Shown: positions 9,316 to 19,160 of the stretch, one piece after another
How the letters are laid out: each line of letters starts with the position of its first letter
Position numbering within the stretch: the first letter of the stretch is position 1
Assembly: GCA_025526915.1 (NCBI GenBank)
Contig: JAHLKH010000023.1
Span: 124,001 to 188,000, forward strand
Direction: 5' to 3'
Source: Entophlyctis helioformis
Lineage: Eukaryota; Chytridiomycota; Chytridiomycetes; Chytridiales; Chytriomycetaceae
DNA length: 64,000 bases
Translations under genes and position numbers: made by a program
The notes under the pieces: generated by a model
Database searches by the model: none
Told to the model about the DNA's origin: nothing
Seen by the model: the letters and a program-made list of their open reading frames with translations, nothing else

Positions 9316-11616
9316 TGGACTTGAGCATGCCGACTGCTGCCAAGATGGGGGTGTTTGCAAATGAACGCAATGCCATGCAGCCATGCACGCTTGAAAAGAC
9401 ACGCGCATCATTGTCAGACAGCCAGCCGTGTACAGGCCATGCTCGGTTCAGCACTCCATGCTGTGATGGATGGTGATCAGCATCAAAGGCTCACGCTGCA
9501 TGGAAAGCGCATGCTTATCTTCTCGGCACGCCATGATGCCATCGTCCATGGCAATCCCACAGATGGCTGCAGCCGGCTGGTTGCCTGCCTACCAACAGAC
9601 GCAGGCCGGCAGACACTTTTGTCTATCCAACGCATTTGAGCACGCAACTCAGGACATCACATAGTGGGAACACGTGGTCCAGCCGAAACGAAACTGTGGA
9701 GAAAGCAGACGGGCCAGCCACGATAGGCACTATCTCAGCACAGTCAGCAGCCGAGATGTCCGTGGCAATGCCATCCATGAGCGATTCTGTTTGGCACGGC
9801 GCAGATTGGCAAGCGTGATCGCGGCCGAGCTGCTGACGCGGGACACGGCAATGCGCATGCTGCTGGGGCAAAGAGAAAGGGACGGAACCGACGAGCAGAT
9901 CAGTGCGGTTCATTCGGGTGTATAAGGGCAGGTGCGCAGCGTGTGTCGAGCCGAGAGCAATAATGGCGATGCTGCTGCAAACAGCGCGGCATTGGCTCAG
10001 AAGAGTCTTGTGGATTGAGAAGCTGTGATGGGATGCTATTGACCGAACAGGTTGGGATCTAGGCTGACGGTCTGCGTGTAAACCCTGAAGTTATCCTGCG
10101 GCGTGGACAGTGCCAAGTTGGATGCAAGTGAAATGGAAGCACGGACAAGGGGGCGGAGGGATGGAGATGGCGGTGACGGCTGTGCACGGCCAGCGTCGTT
10201 CAGTCAATGGATTGCAGACAACGTAATGAATGGGAGTTGAATGTACCTCGCCTGCAAACATGTCTGATTGGTACATTCCATGAGTGCATTAGAGGCAATT
10301 CGGTCACTGTGCCGAAAGTGCAGGCGTCCTTTGGGTTCAATGCTTGCAGCACACAGACACACACAATCAGCCGCCGTTGCAACTGAGCCGCGACGTTTTG
10401 CCCTGCCATGTTGCCCGATAAAAGAGTCTGTGGTCCGCCAATGAACCATGCAAGGCAGTGTGAGCGGAGTGGAAGCACGCGTGCTGGCTGATGTGCTGAT
10501 GGTGGGCAGATCGTGTGCTGGACAGACGGCTGCGAAGAAGCAATGCTGCGTGCTGCATATGCCTGTGCTGGCGAACGAGCATGTCAGGCTCGTTGAATGC
10601 CGTGCTGCAGTGGATGAGATGCGGTTGCCTGGATGGGTCTTGCCAATGAAGTGCTGTCTGGATGAGCAGCGCGAGCGAGTGGTTGCCCAACAGCGGCATG
10701 CTGGCACGTTGGGTGAATGCCGTGCTGGATCGGGTGCTGCTCGACAGGAGCCAGAGACATCTGCTGGATGGGTATGTGACACGGCTGGTGTGCATGAGTA
10801 TGCGACAGGAGGCTGAACTTGATCGCGAGGATGAGGCGTGGCTGCGGCGGCTGCTGCTGAAGAGAATGTGGATGCTCGGCTGCGCGTGGATGGCGCGGTG
10901 CCGTTGCGGGTCGATGTCGCATGGCGCAAGCATGAGCATGGCCTGGGCAGCAGCAGGACGTTGCTGAGGAGTGCGAGGCGATGGTGGTGGTGGTGCTGCC
11001 GCTGTTGAGGCTGCTTCAGGTCAAGACATGCGACACGCAGCGCGACAATGCTTCGGTCTGTTGTTGGGTGGCTGACGGCGATGCTGCTGCTGTTGTTGTT
11101 GTTGAAGCTGCTGCCGGAATGACGCCAGGCGGTGGTGCGGCCGAAGCAGCTCGTGGCATTCGACCTTGGATGCACTACGGGCCGTGCAAGTGGTGGCGCT
11201 GTTGCTTATGGGGCGTCCAGCTGCATTCGCCGTGCCATTGCTCGAAGGGATGGCTTGTTGTTGCTGGCCGTTGCTGCTCTTGCCGCGTTTGTGGCCGAAT
11301 GCCATTGTTGGACGCGGTTGAGGCGCGCCGAAGGTGATTGGTGGGCAGGGTCACATGACGCGACCCATCTCTTCCCACTTCCCACTTCCCACCGCCAAGC
11401 GACGTTGACGCAAACGAGCCAGCAGCCCCTTCACACAACAGCACCAGCAACCAGCCCGCGCCTTGCTCTTCCAGCAAGTACCCTCGATTTCCGTCCCTGC
11501 TGCCTCTCGTCATTGACTGGCCACTTTGCCTGATGAGAGCTCTAGAACGAAGGCTGGCAGTAATCGTTCAGTTAAACTCTAGTAAAAACACGGAATCGCC
11601 AATATGAACCCACGAC
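9316..11616. other. Spacer of repeat unit B, no convincing gene
   Basis: Near-identical copy of the unit A spacer. Near 11370-11390 it differs by an inserted cttcccacttcccacttccc repeat where unit A has unrelated sequence. No gene with recognisable motifs was found on either strand. Confidence 0.5.
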
Positions 11617-11871
11617 TGTTGAATGGGAACACCAGCTTGCATTCATGCCAGTGTCGGACGCGGTTGATGCGAGCTGAAAGTGGTGGCTTGTGGTTGACAG
11701 CCAGTGACTCTCACAATGACACGACGCATATGGCATCATCCTCATGCCTTTGAAGGGCTGCCTTGGTTGAGCGCGCCATTGCCGCTGCCTGGAATAGACA
11801 GCCATTGTGAACAAAGAGTTGGCGTGAACAGGACCCACCACAGAAACAGCGTGTAGAGCGCCGCCTTGGGA

Positions 11872-11878
11872 TATAAAA
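11872..11878 (+). promoter_or_regulatory. TATA box of Crinkler copy C
   Basis: TATAAAA 67 bp upstream of the ATG at 11939, with sequence context identical to copy B. Confidence 0.7.
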
Positions 11879-11938
11879 GGATCGATGTGCACATCCATGG
11901 CCGTCAAACACATTCACATCAATCGTCACCACTCAGCA

Positions 11939-13456
11939 ATGGCATCACGCAGCGATCTCGTAGTCAAGCTGGACGCTTCAACAGCTCGTGTACCGACCGC
12001 CAACTGCCACACCATCGCAGGCTTTGTTGTGGCAGTCAAGCAGGCGTACACCACAGCTCTCAGAGAGGTCGATGCCAGCCGCATCTCCGTTCATGCCGAC
12101 TTGGCTGGCGACGCTCTGCCAGGCAGCACGCCTCTCGCCTCCCTCCCTCCACGTCTGGGAACGAGGAATCACCCACTGGTCGTCAGGATCGCCGAGGATG
12201 CCATCACCGCCAACGATTTCCTTGGCTGCAAGCCGCCCACTGTACACTTCTCTGAGGAGGTGTCCAGAAAGCGGCCAAGAACCAGCCAAGACTCGACGCC
12301 AAGATCCAATCCAAAGAACCCAAGGATCGTGGCAGATTGGGAGGGCTTTACAGACGCGGCTGCTTCTTTCCAACTCGAGCACTCGGCTGCCATCAGGCCG
12401 CCAGTCTTCATGGACGACACGTTTGTGGAAGACGAGAAGTCCTTGGAGGCAGTCATCCTGGACAACATTCTCAAAAAGATGAACAGCCTTCTGCGCCACT
12501 GTGGATCGCCGTTTGTCTTCTCGGTCTTTAGCCTGATTGATGATGGGATGGTTGGTCGGCCAGATCATGTGCTGCGCAGTGGCGGCACACTCATGTCGTT
12601 CCTTGAGATCAAGACGGTGTGGGACGTGCCCACGCCACACGGCAGCGAGAGCATTGGAGGATGGTGGCGAGATGGCGGCAGTCCCAAGCAATCAAGCATC
12701 GTGAACACGGTTGTCCAAGTGTACGGCTACCTGGCCCACAACTCGCTCAAGTACGGGATGCTCACGAACGGCGAGGTGTTCTGGTTCCTGTCCAGGCCCA
12801 ACCATCCCGGCCACCGATCTCAGCTGCTCGTATCGCCGCCTGTTTGGATCACAGGCGACAACCCGACACTGTTCCGCGCGCTCTTCTACTTTATCTCGTT
12901 GGTTGAGCAAGGCCATATATCCGACATGTCACCCACAACAAACGTGTCTCTGTCTGATGCGACTCCACCACCAGCCAGCGACGGCATCGCCCAAGGCTCT
13001 GATGGCGACGCCGACCAGTATGCCCTTCCGGCTGATCTCGACCTTGGCCAGCACGGCGCCTTGCTGGGTTCTGGAACGTCTGGCGAAGTTTTCGAGTACC
13101 AGACCACATCCGGCCAAGTACTCGCCCTCAAGTGCTGCGATGTGAACAACAACACGGACGGGTACGAAATGATCCTGAACGAGGTCGACATCTACCGCCG
13201 CCTGTCGCCACTGCAGGGCGACTGCATCCCCAGACTGCATTTCTACGGCCACTGTGATGGCATCTTTGTGCTTGCAACCACCAAGATCTCTGGCACGGCA
13301 GTCGAACCCCTTCCTGACGACATTGTTGCCTCGTTCAAGGGCAAGCTTGCACAGTATGGCGTTGAGCACGGGGACTACCGGCCGGACAATGTGCTGGTTG
13401 ATGACGATGGAAAGCACTGGCTGATTGACTTTGGCATGTCGGCTGTGTCTGGCTGA
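11939..13456 (+). CDS. Crinkler (CRN)-type REase-kinase effector, copy C
   Basis: A 505-codon intact ORF, almost identical to copy B. I see only a handful of replacements: GTRNHPL for GTRDRPL, AASFQ for AAAFQ, ATTKIS for ATIKIS, VDDDG for VDGDG and a terminal SG for SH. All catalytic signatures are kept: PD...E-I-K of the nuclease, the kinase Gly-rich loop, the ALK lysine, HGDYRPDN and DFG. As in copy B, the protein stops just after the DFG region. The same TATA box and 67 bp leader precede it. Retention of two intact, nearly identical copies beside a broken one fits recent dosage expansion. Selection cannot be tested here. Confidence 0.8.
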   Translation: MASRSDLVVKLDASTARVPTANCHTIAGFVVAVKQAYTTALREVDASRISVHADLAGDALPGSTPLASLPPRLGTRNHPLVVRIAEDAITANDFLGCKPPTVHFSEEVSRKRPRTSQDSTPRSNPKNPRIVADWEGFTDAAASFQLEHSAAIRPPVFMDDTFVEDEKSLEAVILDNILKKMNSLLRHCGSPFVFSVFSLIDDGMVGRPDHVLRSGGTLMSFLEIKTVWDVPTPHGSESIGGWWRDGGSPKQSSIVNTVVQVYGYLAHNSLKYGMLTNGEVFWFLSRPNHPGHRSQLLVSPPVWITGDNPTLFRALFYFISLVEQGHISDMSPTTNVSLSDATPPPASDGIAQGSDGDADQYALPADLDLGQHGALLGSGTSGEVFEYQTTSGQVLALKCCDVNNNTDGYEMILNEVDIYRRLSPLQGDCIPRLHFYGHCDGIFVLATTKISGTAVEPLPDDIVASFKGKLAQYGVEHGDYRPDNVLVDDDGKHWLIDFGMSAVSG

Positions 13457-13938
13457 TGGACTTGAGCATGCCGACTGCTGCCAAGATGGGGTTTGCAAAT
13501 GAACGCAATGCCATGCAGCCATGCACGCTTGAAAAGACACGCGCATCATTGTCAGACAGCCAGCCGTGTACAGGCCATGCTCGGTTCAGCACTCCATGCT
13601 GTGATGGATGGTGATCAGCATCAAAGGCTCACGCTGCATGGAAAGCGCATGCTTATCTTCTCGGCACGCCATGATGCCATCGTCCATGGCAATCTCACAG
13701 ATGGCTGCAGCCGGCTGGTCGCGGGGATATAGAATTGTTGCAAGTTCTCTTCTGGGCATGGGCTGTGGTGTACGTGTAATCCCCAAGCCAAACTCACACA
13801 CTGCACCCGACTATACGGCTTCAAGAACAAAAAAGATGTTGTGAACGCAGTTGATTGAGATGTTTGCTTGCATGACGAGCCAACATAAGCAAAATAGAGG
13901 GGACAGAGGAGGGAGAGGAGGGAGAGGAGGGAGCGACC

Positions 13939-16157
13939 TTACGCCTTTGCGCGACGCTCGTAGACAATGTTACGGGGCAGCTCGGGGACAACGACAAGCG
14001 AGCTGTAGTCAAGCTTGGGCATGTGCTCGAGACCGGTCTTGGGGTCAACGTCGAGCTTGTACGTCATCTCGCGCAAGAACAGGGCGACAATCGACTTGAT
14101 CTGCACGTACGCAAACGCCTCGCCAATGCAGCGGTGGCGGCCGGCACCGAACGGCAGGAAGTGGGAACGGGCGCTCTTCTGGGCAATGTCGACGCCGTTG
14201 ATGGTCCACTCGGCCGAACCCTCGTCCGTGTTGGAGAGGAAGCGCGTCGGGTCAAACTTGGTGGGGTCGGGGAAGCGAGCGGGGTCCATCTGGCTGACGG
14301 CCTGCGAGCCGCAGAGGAAGTGTCCGACGGGGATCTCCATGCCCTTGTAGTTGAGGGGCTTCTCGACCTTGCGCATGATGGTGTGGATGGGCGGGTGGAT
14401 GCGAAGCGTCTCCTTCATGACACAGTCGAGGAGGGTGAACTCGCGGAGCTGCTCGTAGGTAAAGTTGGGCAGCTGGTCGATGGGGGTGTCGGGCTTGCCG
14501 GTGAGGACCTGCGACTGCTCGCGGATGAGGGCCTCGATGATGTCGGGGCGGCGGGCGAGCTCAAAGAAGATCCAGGACGACGTGGTGGACGAAGTGTGCT
14601 GGCCGCCCATGAGGGTGGCGATCATGAGGTGCGAGATGGCGTTGTCGGACATGACCGAGCCGTCACGGTACTTGGCGTCCATGAGCGACTGCATGACGTC
14701 GGCGTGGTTGTAGTCTTCGTTGGCGCGGCGGGCGAGGACAATCTCCTTGAACAGGTTGGTCAGAACGCGGTTGGCACGGTCGCGGTTGATGTAGGTGGGG
14801 AGGGGCAGCCAGCGGAAGAAGACGTTGATGGGAGCGAGGCCGGCATCCAGGTCGTGGTAGAGCTTGGCGACGTTGGAGTGGAGCTGCTTGCGGACCTCCT
14901 TGCCCATCAGGCAGTGCGAGGCAGTGCGGATGGTGAGCTCCGACATCTCCTTGAACAGATCGACCTTGCCCCTGTCGCCGGTCCACTCCTTGAGGAAGGC
15001 GGTGGTCTCCTCGATGAGAATGGGGACGTACGAGTGGAAGGCGGCGGTGGTGAAGGTGTCCTTGACAAACTTCTTCTGCTCCATGAAGACGGCGTTGGGC
15101 ACATCGTAGACGACCTCGTCACCAAAGACGGGCACGGTGAGCTTCTCGTAGGCGGCCTCGGCCGAAGCGTTGGCGATGGGGACGTTGAAGACAAAGTGGT
15201 TGCCGTCGGTGCCGAGACAGAAGGTCATCTTGCGGCCCATCATGAGGAAGGTGAAGCAGTCGCCGTACTGCGGGTGGTGGTGGTGGGCATTGCGATCGCA
15301 GAGAGTGTGGGAGTGTCAGTCGACGGCGCCGACAAGCAAGCACAGCGGGACGGGACGCCGCTTTGGGCGAGCAGCACAAGAGAGGCGTCGTGTGCGGGTG
15401 ACCAAGCAGGCAGGCAGGCAGGCAGACGAGGCAGGCAGACAAGGCAGACAAGGCAGGCACCGAGCAGCGCACCTTGGCCTGGTTCTCCTGCAGGAACTTG
15501 ACGGGATCGATGCCGTAGGCGATGGCGTTGCCCAGGAAGGGGATGGTGTGCGGCACCATGGGCGGGGCATTCTTGTCGTAGGTCTGCGGGCAGGCAGCGG
15601 GCAGGCAGCAGGCAGGCCAGCGAGCAAGCGAGCGATGTGGTCGCCAGAGATCAGTGGATGTTGCGCAAGCGTGAGTCAATGCAGGGCAGGGCAGGCAGGA
15701 TGGGCAGGATGGGCAGGATGGGCAGTCAAACCCCGACAGATGGCAGGATGGGAGTGGCAGTGGGAGTGGGTGTGGGAGTGGGTGCAGGGCCAGATGCAGG
15801 GGCCAGTTGGCCTGCTGGCCAGCACAGGCAGGCAGGCACACCAGGCCAGGCACGCCAGGCCAGGCACTCCAGGCAGGCAGGCGCCATCGCAGCCAGCAAA
15901 GCGGCAGGTTGAACCAAGGCGCCAGCCAGACAGCCAGCCAGACAGCCAGCCAGCCAGACAGCCAGACAGCGGCAGATGCGGCACCGGGAACGCACCTTCT
16001 TGGCAGTGACCATGGCCAGCAGGTGGTAAAAGACGACGGCGCCGACGAGCGAGCCGACGGCCAGCAGCGAGTAGTGGCGGAACTCGGGCTCGGGGACGCC
16101 CGACGCCGTGACGGCCTGCGCATAGAGGTCGGCGACCGCGGAATCGATAAAGCCCAT
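13939..16157 (-). CDS. CYP51: Sterol 14-alpha-demethylase, cytochrome P450 CYP51
   Basis: Three exons in phase 0 (16157-15996, 15583-15473, 15267-13939) give 533 residues, the usual CYP51 size. The N-terminal exon carries a membrane anchor (LLAVGSLVGAVVFYHLLAMV). Exon 2 holds the proline-rich hinge (PPMVPHTIPFLGN). Exon 3 carries the CYP51 I-helix signature MGGQHTSSTTS, the K-helix ExxR (KETLR) and the heme loop FGAGRHRCIGE with its Cys ligand. The enzyme removes the 14-alpha methyl group of lanosterol or eburicol in the ER membrane and is the target of azole antifungals. Both introns are packed with short CAGG/CAGA-type repeats. The gene is head to head with HMG-CoA synthase, only 93 bp away. 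The sequence upstream of exon 1 is open in frame, but MGFID at 16157 is the natural start. Confidence 0.97.
15380..15472. repeat. GGCA-type simple repeats in CYP51 intron 2
   Basis: Runs of gcaggcaggcaggcagac and variants lie inside CYP51 intron 2. The related cagccagccagacagcc array at about 15920-15975 fills part of intron 1. Confidence 0.7.
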
Positions 16158-16250
16158 TGGGTTGCTGTTGCTGTTCTTGTGGAGTCGCGGGCAAAGCCGG
16201 CCGGTCGGGTTTGCGCATCTTTGCCTTCCGTTCAAACCCGCCCGTCAGCG
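16158..16250. promoter_or_regulatory. Shared 93 bp CYP51/HMG-CoA synthase intergenic promoter region
   Basis: Only 93 bp separate the start codons of CYP51 (-) and HMG-CoA synthase (+), so transcription of both must start here or inside the other gene. It contains gccggccggtcggg and two gttgctgttgctg-like stretches. No TATA box, CCAAT box or classical sterol regulatory element is apparent. Confidence 0.6.
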
Positions 16251-18980
16251 ATGCTCTCCAACTCGTCCTCGCCCACGTCGGTCGTTGCCGGCGCCGCTGC
16301 CTCTGTCGCCCCCATGAACGTCGGCATCCACGCCGTCGAGATCTACTTTCCCAAGAAGGTGCGCTGTCTGTCTCTCCTGCCCTGCCCTGTGTGCCTGCCT
16401 ATCCTGCCCTGCATGCCTTGTTGGCTGGCCTTGCTGTCAGCGGCGGCGTGCGATCAACGCCGATGGACGCTGGCTGCGGCACCTTGGGCCGACCGACCGA
16501 CGGACCGGCGGACCGACAGAGCAAGCGAGCACACAATGCTGTGCTGTGCTGCCCACTGCTGCTCACTGCTGCCGACTGCTGCGCTGTGCACACCCACACA
16601 CGGCGGCACTGCGCCTGCGGTGCACTGTCCATCTGGATCCCGTCTGTCTGTCTGCCTGTCTGTCTGCCTGTCTGCCCTCCTGCCTGCCTGCCGCACAACT
16701 CCGTCGGCGGCCTTGAACTGACTCGCAGTGTCTGTCCACGTTGGCCTTGAACAGTGCGTCGACCAGACCGAGCTTGGTAAGCACATGCACATGCACATGC
16801 ACATGCGCTGCACATACATGCTGCAGGCTGCCCATCTGCGCCGCCCTGTGCTGCCCTGTCCCGCTCCTGTGCGCTGGCATGTGCGTGCCAGCCAGCCCAT
16901 CGATGCGCCATTCTCCGACACCACCATCGACACCATTGCTGGGCGTGGCGGCCATGCGTGTGCGTGTGCGTGTGCGTGTGCGTGCAATGGGGCGATGCGA
17001 TGCGGTGGATGGATGCGGCCGATGAGACCCACAGAGCCCATCTCCGCACTGCACCGCCCGCCATGTGCACCAGCGCATCCGCTGCACATCGGCAGCCCAT
17101 CTCAACCTCCGATCTGCCCAACGCCCCTCGCCCTGTTTCACGTCCCGGCACTGACGCAACGCAATCCTGCACATGCTTGTTCTTATGTGCCGCCTGCCGC
17201 ATTCCACCTCGTGCTGCCTGCGCTCTGCCTGCCGCTGCACACACACAACACACAGAAAAGTTTGACGGCGCCTCGGCTGGCAAGTACACCATCGGTCTTG
17301 GCCAGACCAAGATGGCCTTCTGCGACGACCGCGAGGACATCAACTCCATCTGTCTGACGGGTGAGTTTGCCGAGCCTTGCGCCGCTTGGCCTGCCTGCCA
17401 ACAGCCAACAGCCAACAGCCGGCAGCCAGCCACAAGCGCTGCTTGGTTGGTTGCCAGCCAGTAATCTGCGCCGCATCGCTCACTCCTCCGCTGAATCTGA
17501 TATTGCGACATTGCCACGTTGCACGCACGCCTCCTTCCGACACACACACGGCCGCATGCCGCACACCACATCCGCACACATCCGCACACCTTGACCGCCA
17601 CCAGCCGTCAAGTCGCTCATGGAAAAGTACAACATCTCGTACAGCCAGATCGGCCGTCTCGAGGTCGGCACCGAGACCATCATCGACAAGTCCAAGTCGG
17701 TCAAGTCGGTCCTCATGCAGCTGTTTGAGGAGTCGGGCAACAGCGACGTTGAGGGTGTCGACACCACCAACGCCTGCTACGGTGGCACCAACGCTCTCTT
17801 CAACTCGATCAACTGGCTCGAGTCGTCTGCCTACGACGGCCGCTACGCCTTGGTCGTCGCTGCCGACATTGCCGTCTACAAGTCCGGCAACGCCCGTCCC
17901 ACCGGTGGCGCTGGCGCTGTTGCGATCCTCCTTGGCCGCGACGCCCCCGTTGTCTTTGACCAAGGTGGGTCGGCGTGCCGGTCCATTTCGGATCTGGCGT
18001 GGCGTGGCGTTTTGTGCACATGCCCTGAACCCGAACCTGAACCTAAACCTGGCATTCTGCTGGTGGCCGTCCCATCCGACAGGTCTGCGCGTCTCGCACG
18101 TCGAGCACGTCTACGACTTCTACAAGCCCGACCTCCACTCCGAGTACCCCGAGGTCGACGGCCCCCTCAGCAACATGTGCTACCTCAAGGCCCTGGATAC
18201 CTGCTACAACCGCTACGCGGACAAGGCCAACAAGTCTGGCGATGCCCCCGTCAACCGCTCCGTCTTTGACTTTATGCTCTTCCACTCCCCCTACACCAAG
18301 CTCGTGCAAAAGTCGTACGCCCGTCTGGCTTTCAACGATCTCCTCCGCAACCCTGCCGCTGACGAGTTTGCGGCCCTGTCGGCGTTCGCCTCGGTGCCCA
18401 TTGAGAACACCTATGTCAACAAGGACATTGAGAAGGAGTTCATGGCCATCACCAAGGCTGACTTTGCGTCCCGTGTCGGCCCCGGCATCGTTGCCGCCAA
18501 GAACCTCGGCAACATGTACTGCGGCTCCCTCTACGGCGGCCTTGCCTCGCTCCTCTCCATCGTGCCCTCTGCTGATCTCGTGAGTTGGTTGCCACCTCGT
18601 TGGTGAACAAGCACGGTCCTGTGTTGCTGACCATCTGCTGCGCGTCTCTGCCCACCCTGTCTCGGCACAAACAGCAAAACAAGCGCGTCGGTCTCTTCTC
18701 GTACGGCTCGGGTCTTGCCTCGTCCATGTTCTCGTTCACCGTCCGCGGCTCCACCGAGCACATCGCCAAGAACCTCAACCTCGTGAACCGTCTCGAGTCG
18801 CGCACCGTCGCCGAGCCCGCCTTTTTCGAAAAGACCATGCAGCTCCGCGAGGCTGTCCACAACGCCCGTGACTACGAGCCCCAGGGTGTCGTTGACGAGA
18901 CCAACATGTTCCCCGGCACGTACTACCTGGACCGTGTTGACGCCAAGTTCAGACGCACGTACCGTCGCTTTGTTCTCTAA
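16251..18980 (+). CDS. HMGCS: Hydroxymethylglutaryl-CoA synthase
   Basis: Six exons join in phase: 16251-16358, 16755-16776, 17256-17360, 17605-17964, 18083-18579 and 18675-18980, giving 465 residues. Exon 2 is only 22 nt. The thiolase-fold motifs are complete: [15 protein letters not shown], the [10 protein letters not shown] block, the glutamate region [15 protein letters not shown], the nucleophilic Cys in [14 protein letters not shown], and the catalytic His in [16 protein letters not shown]. The enzyme condenses acetyl-CoA with acetoacetyl-CoA to HMG-CoA, the step before HMG-CoA reductase in sterol synthesis. The unusually long N-terminal introns contain TGTC, ACATGC and GTGTGC simple repeats. 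The divergent arrangement with CYP51 suggests joint regulation of an early and a late ergosterol step. Confidence 0.97.
16630..16690. repeat. TCTG/CCTG simple repeat in HMG-CoA synthase intron 1
   Basis: Repeated tgtctgtctgcctgtctg units. Further arrays (acatgcacatgc at 16784-16807, gcgtgtgcgtgtgc at 16955-16985) lie in intron 2. Confidence 0.7.
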
Positions 18981-19160
18981 GCGACATACACATACACGCT
19001 TCCCTCCCTCCCTCTCTCTCTCTCCCTCTCCCTCTCTCTTTCCTCTTTCGGCTACTCCCTTTTGTCTCTCCGCACACAGTCTTCTCTTTGATATCAGGCC
19101 ATACAGGCGCTGTTCAATGAACGCCCATCCAACGGCATACAGCCCAGTCGGGGCTTCACT
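18981..19160. other. Convergent 3' region with CT-rich tract
   Basis: 180 bp between the HMG-CoA synthase stop codon and the stop codon of the convergent membrane-protein gene. A pyrimidine-rich tract (ccctccctccctctctctct) occupies about 19000-19045. No gene seen. Confidence 0.6.

Larger units (their letters stand above)
7476..11616 (+). repeat. Tandem repeat unit B (~4,141 bp) with intact Crinkler gene
   Basis: Complete middle unit: promoter, intact 505-codon Crinkler ORF and spacer to 11616. The B/C junction sequence (aaactctagtaaaaacacgg and onward) matches the A/B junction, so the array expanded as a fixed unit. Confidence 0.93.
11617..13719 (+). repeat. Tandem repeat unit C, truncated after the gene
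   Basis: Third unit. It matches units A and B up to about 13719 (ccggctggt) and then diverges, so only the first half of the unit (promoter, gene and about 260 bp of 3' flank) is present. The break marks the right end of the array, 220 bp before the CYP51 stop codon. Confidence 0.9.

Noticed and set aside
10448..10816. 122-codon plus-strand frame in the spacer, same protein in both units, with gataaaag 30 bp upstream
   Set aside because: Units are nearly identical everywhere, so identity is not evidence of selection; no homology motif. Left as unresolved rather than annotated.
10204..11175. 323-codon minus-strand frame in the Crinkler spacer, conserved in two units
   Set aside because: Conservation only reflects recent duplication; sequence is Ser/His/Arg-rich without motifs, and competing plus frames are equally open.
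14023..15501. 492-codon plus-strand open frame
   Set aside because: Antisense shadow of the CYP51 catalytic exon; no motifs, composition is the complement of P450 codons.
15380..15980. Short interspersed repeats resembling a CRISPR array
   Set aside because: They are degenerate tetranucleotide repeats inside CYP51 introns with no regular repeat-spacer structure, in a eukaryotic genome.
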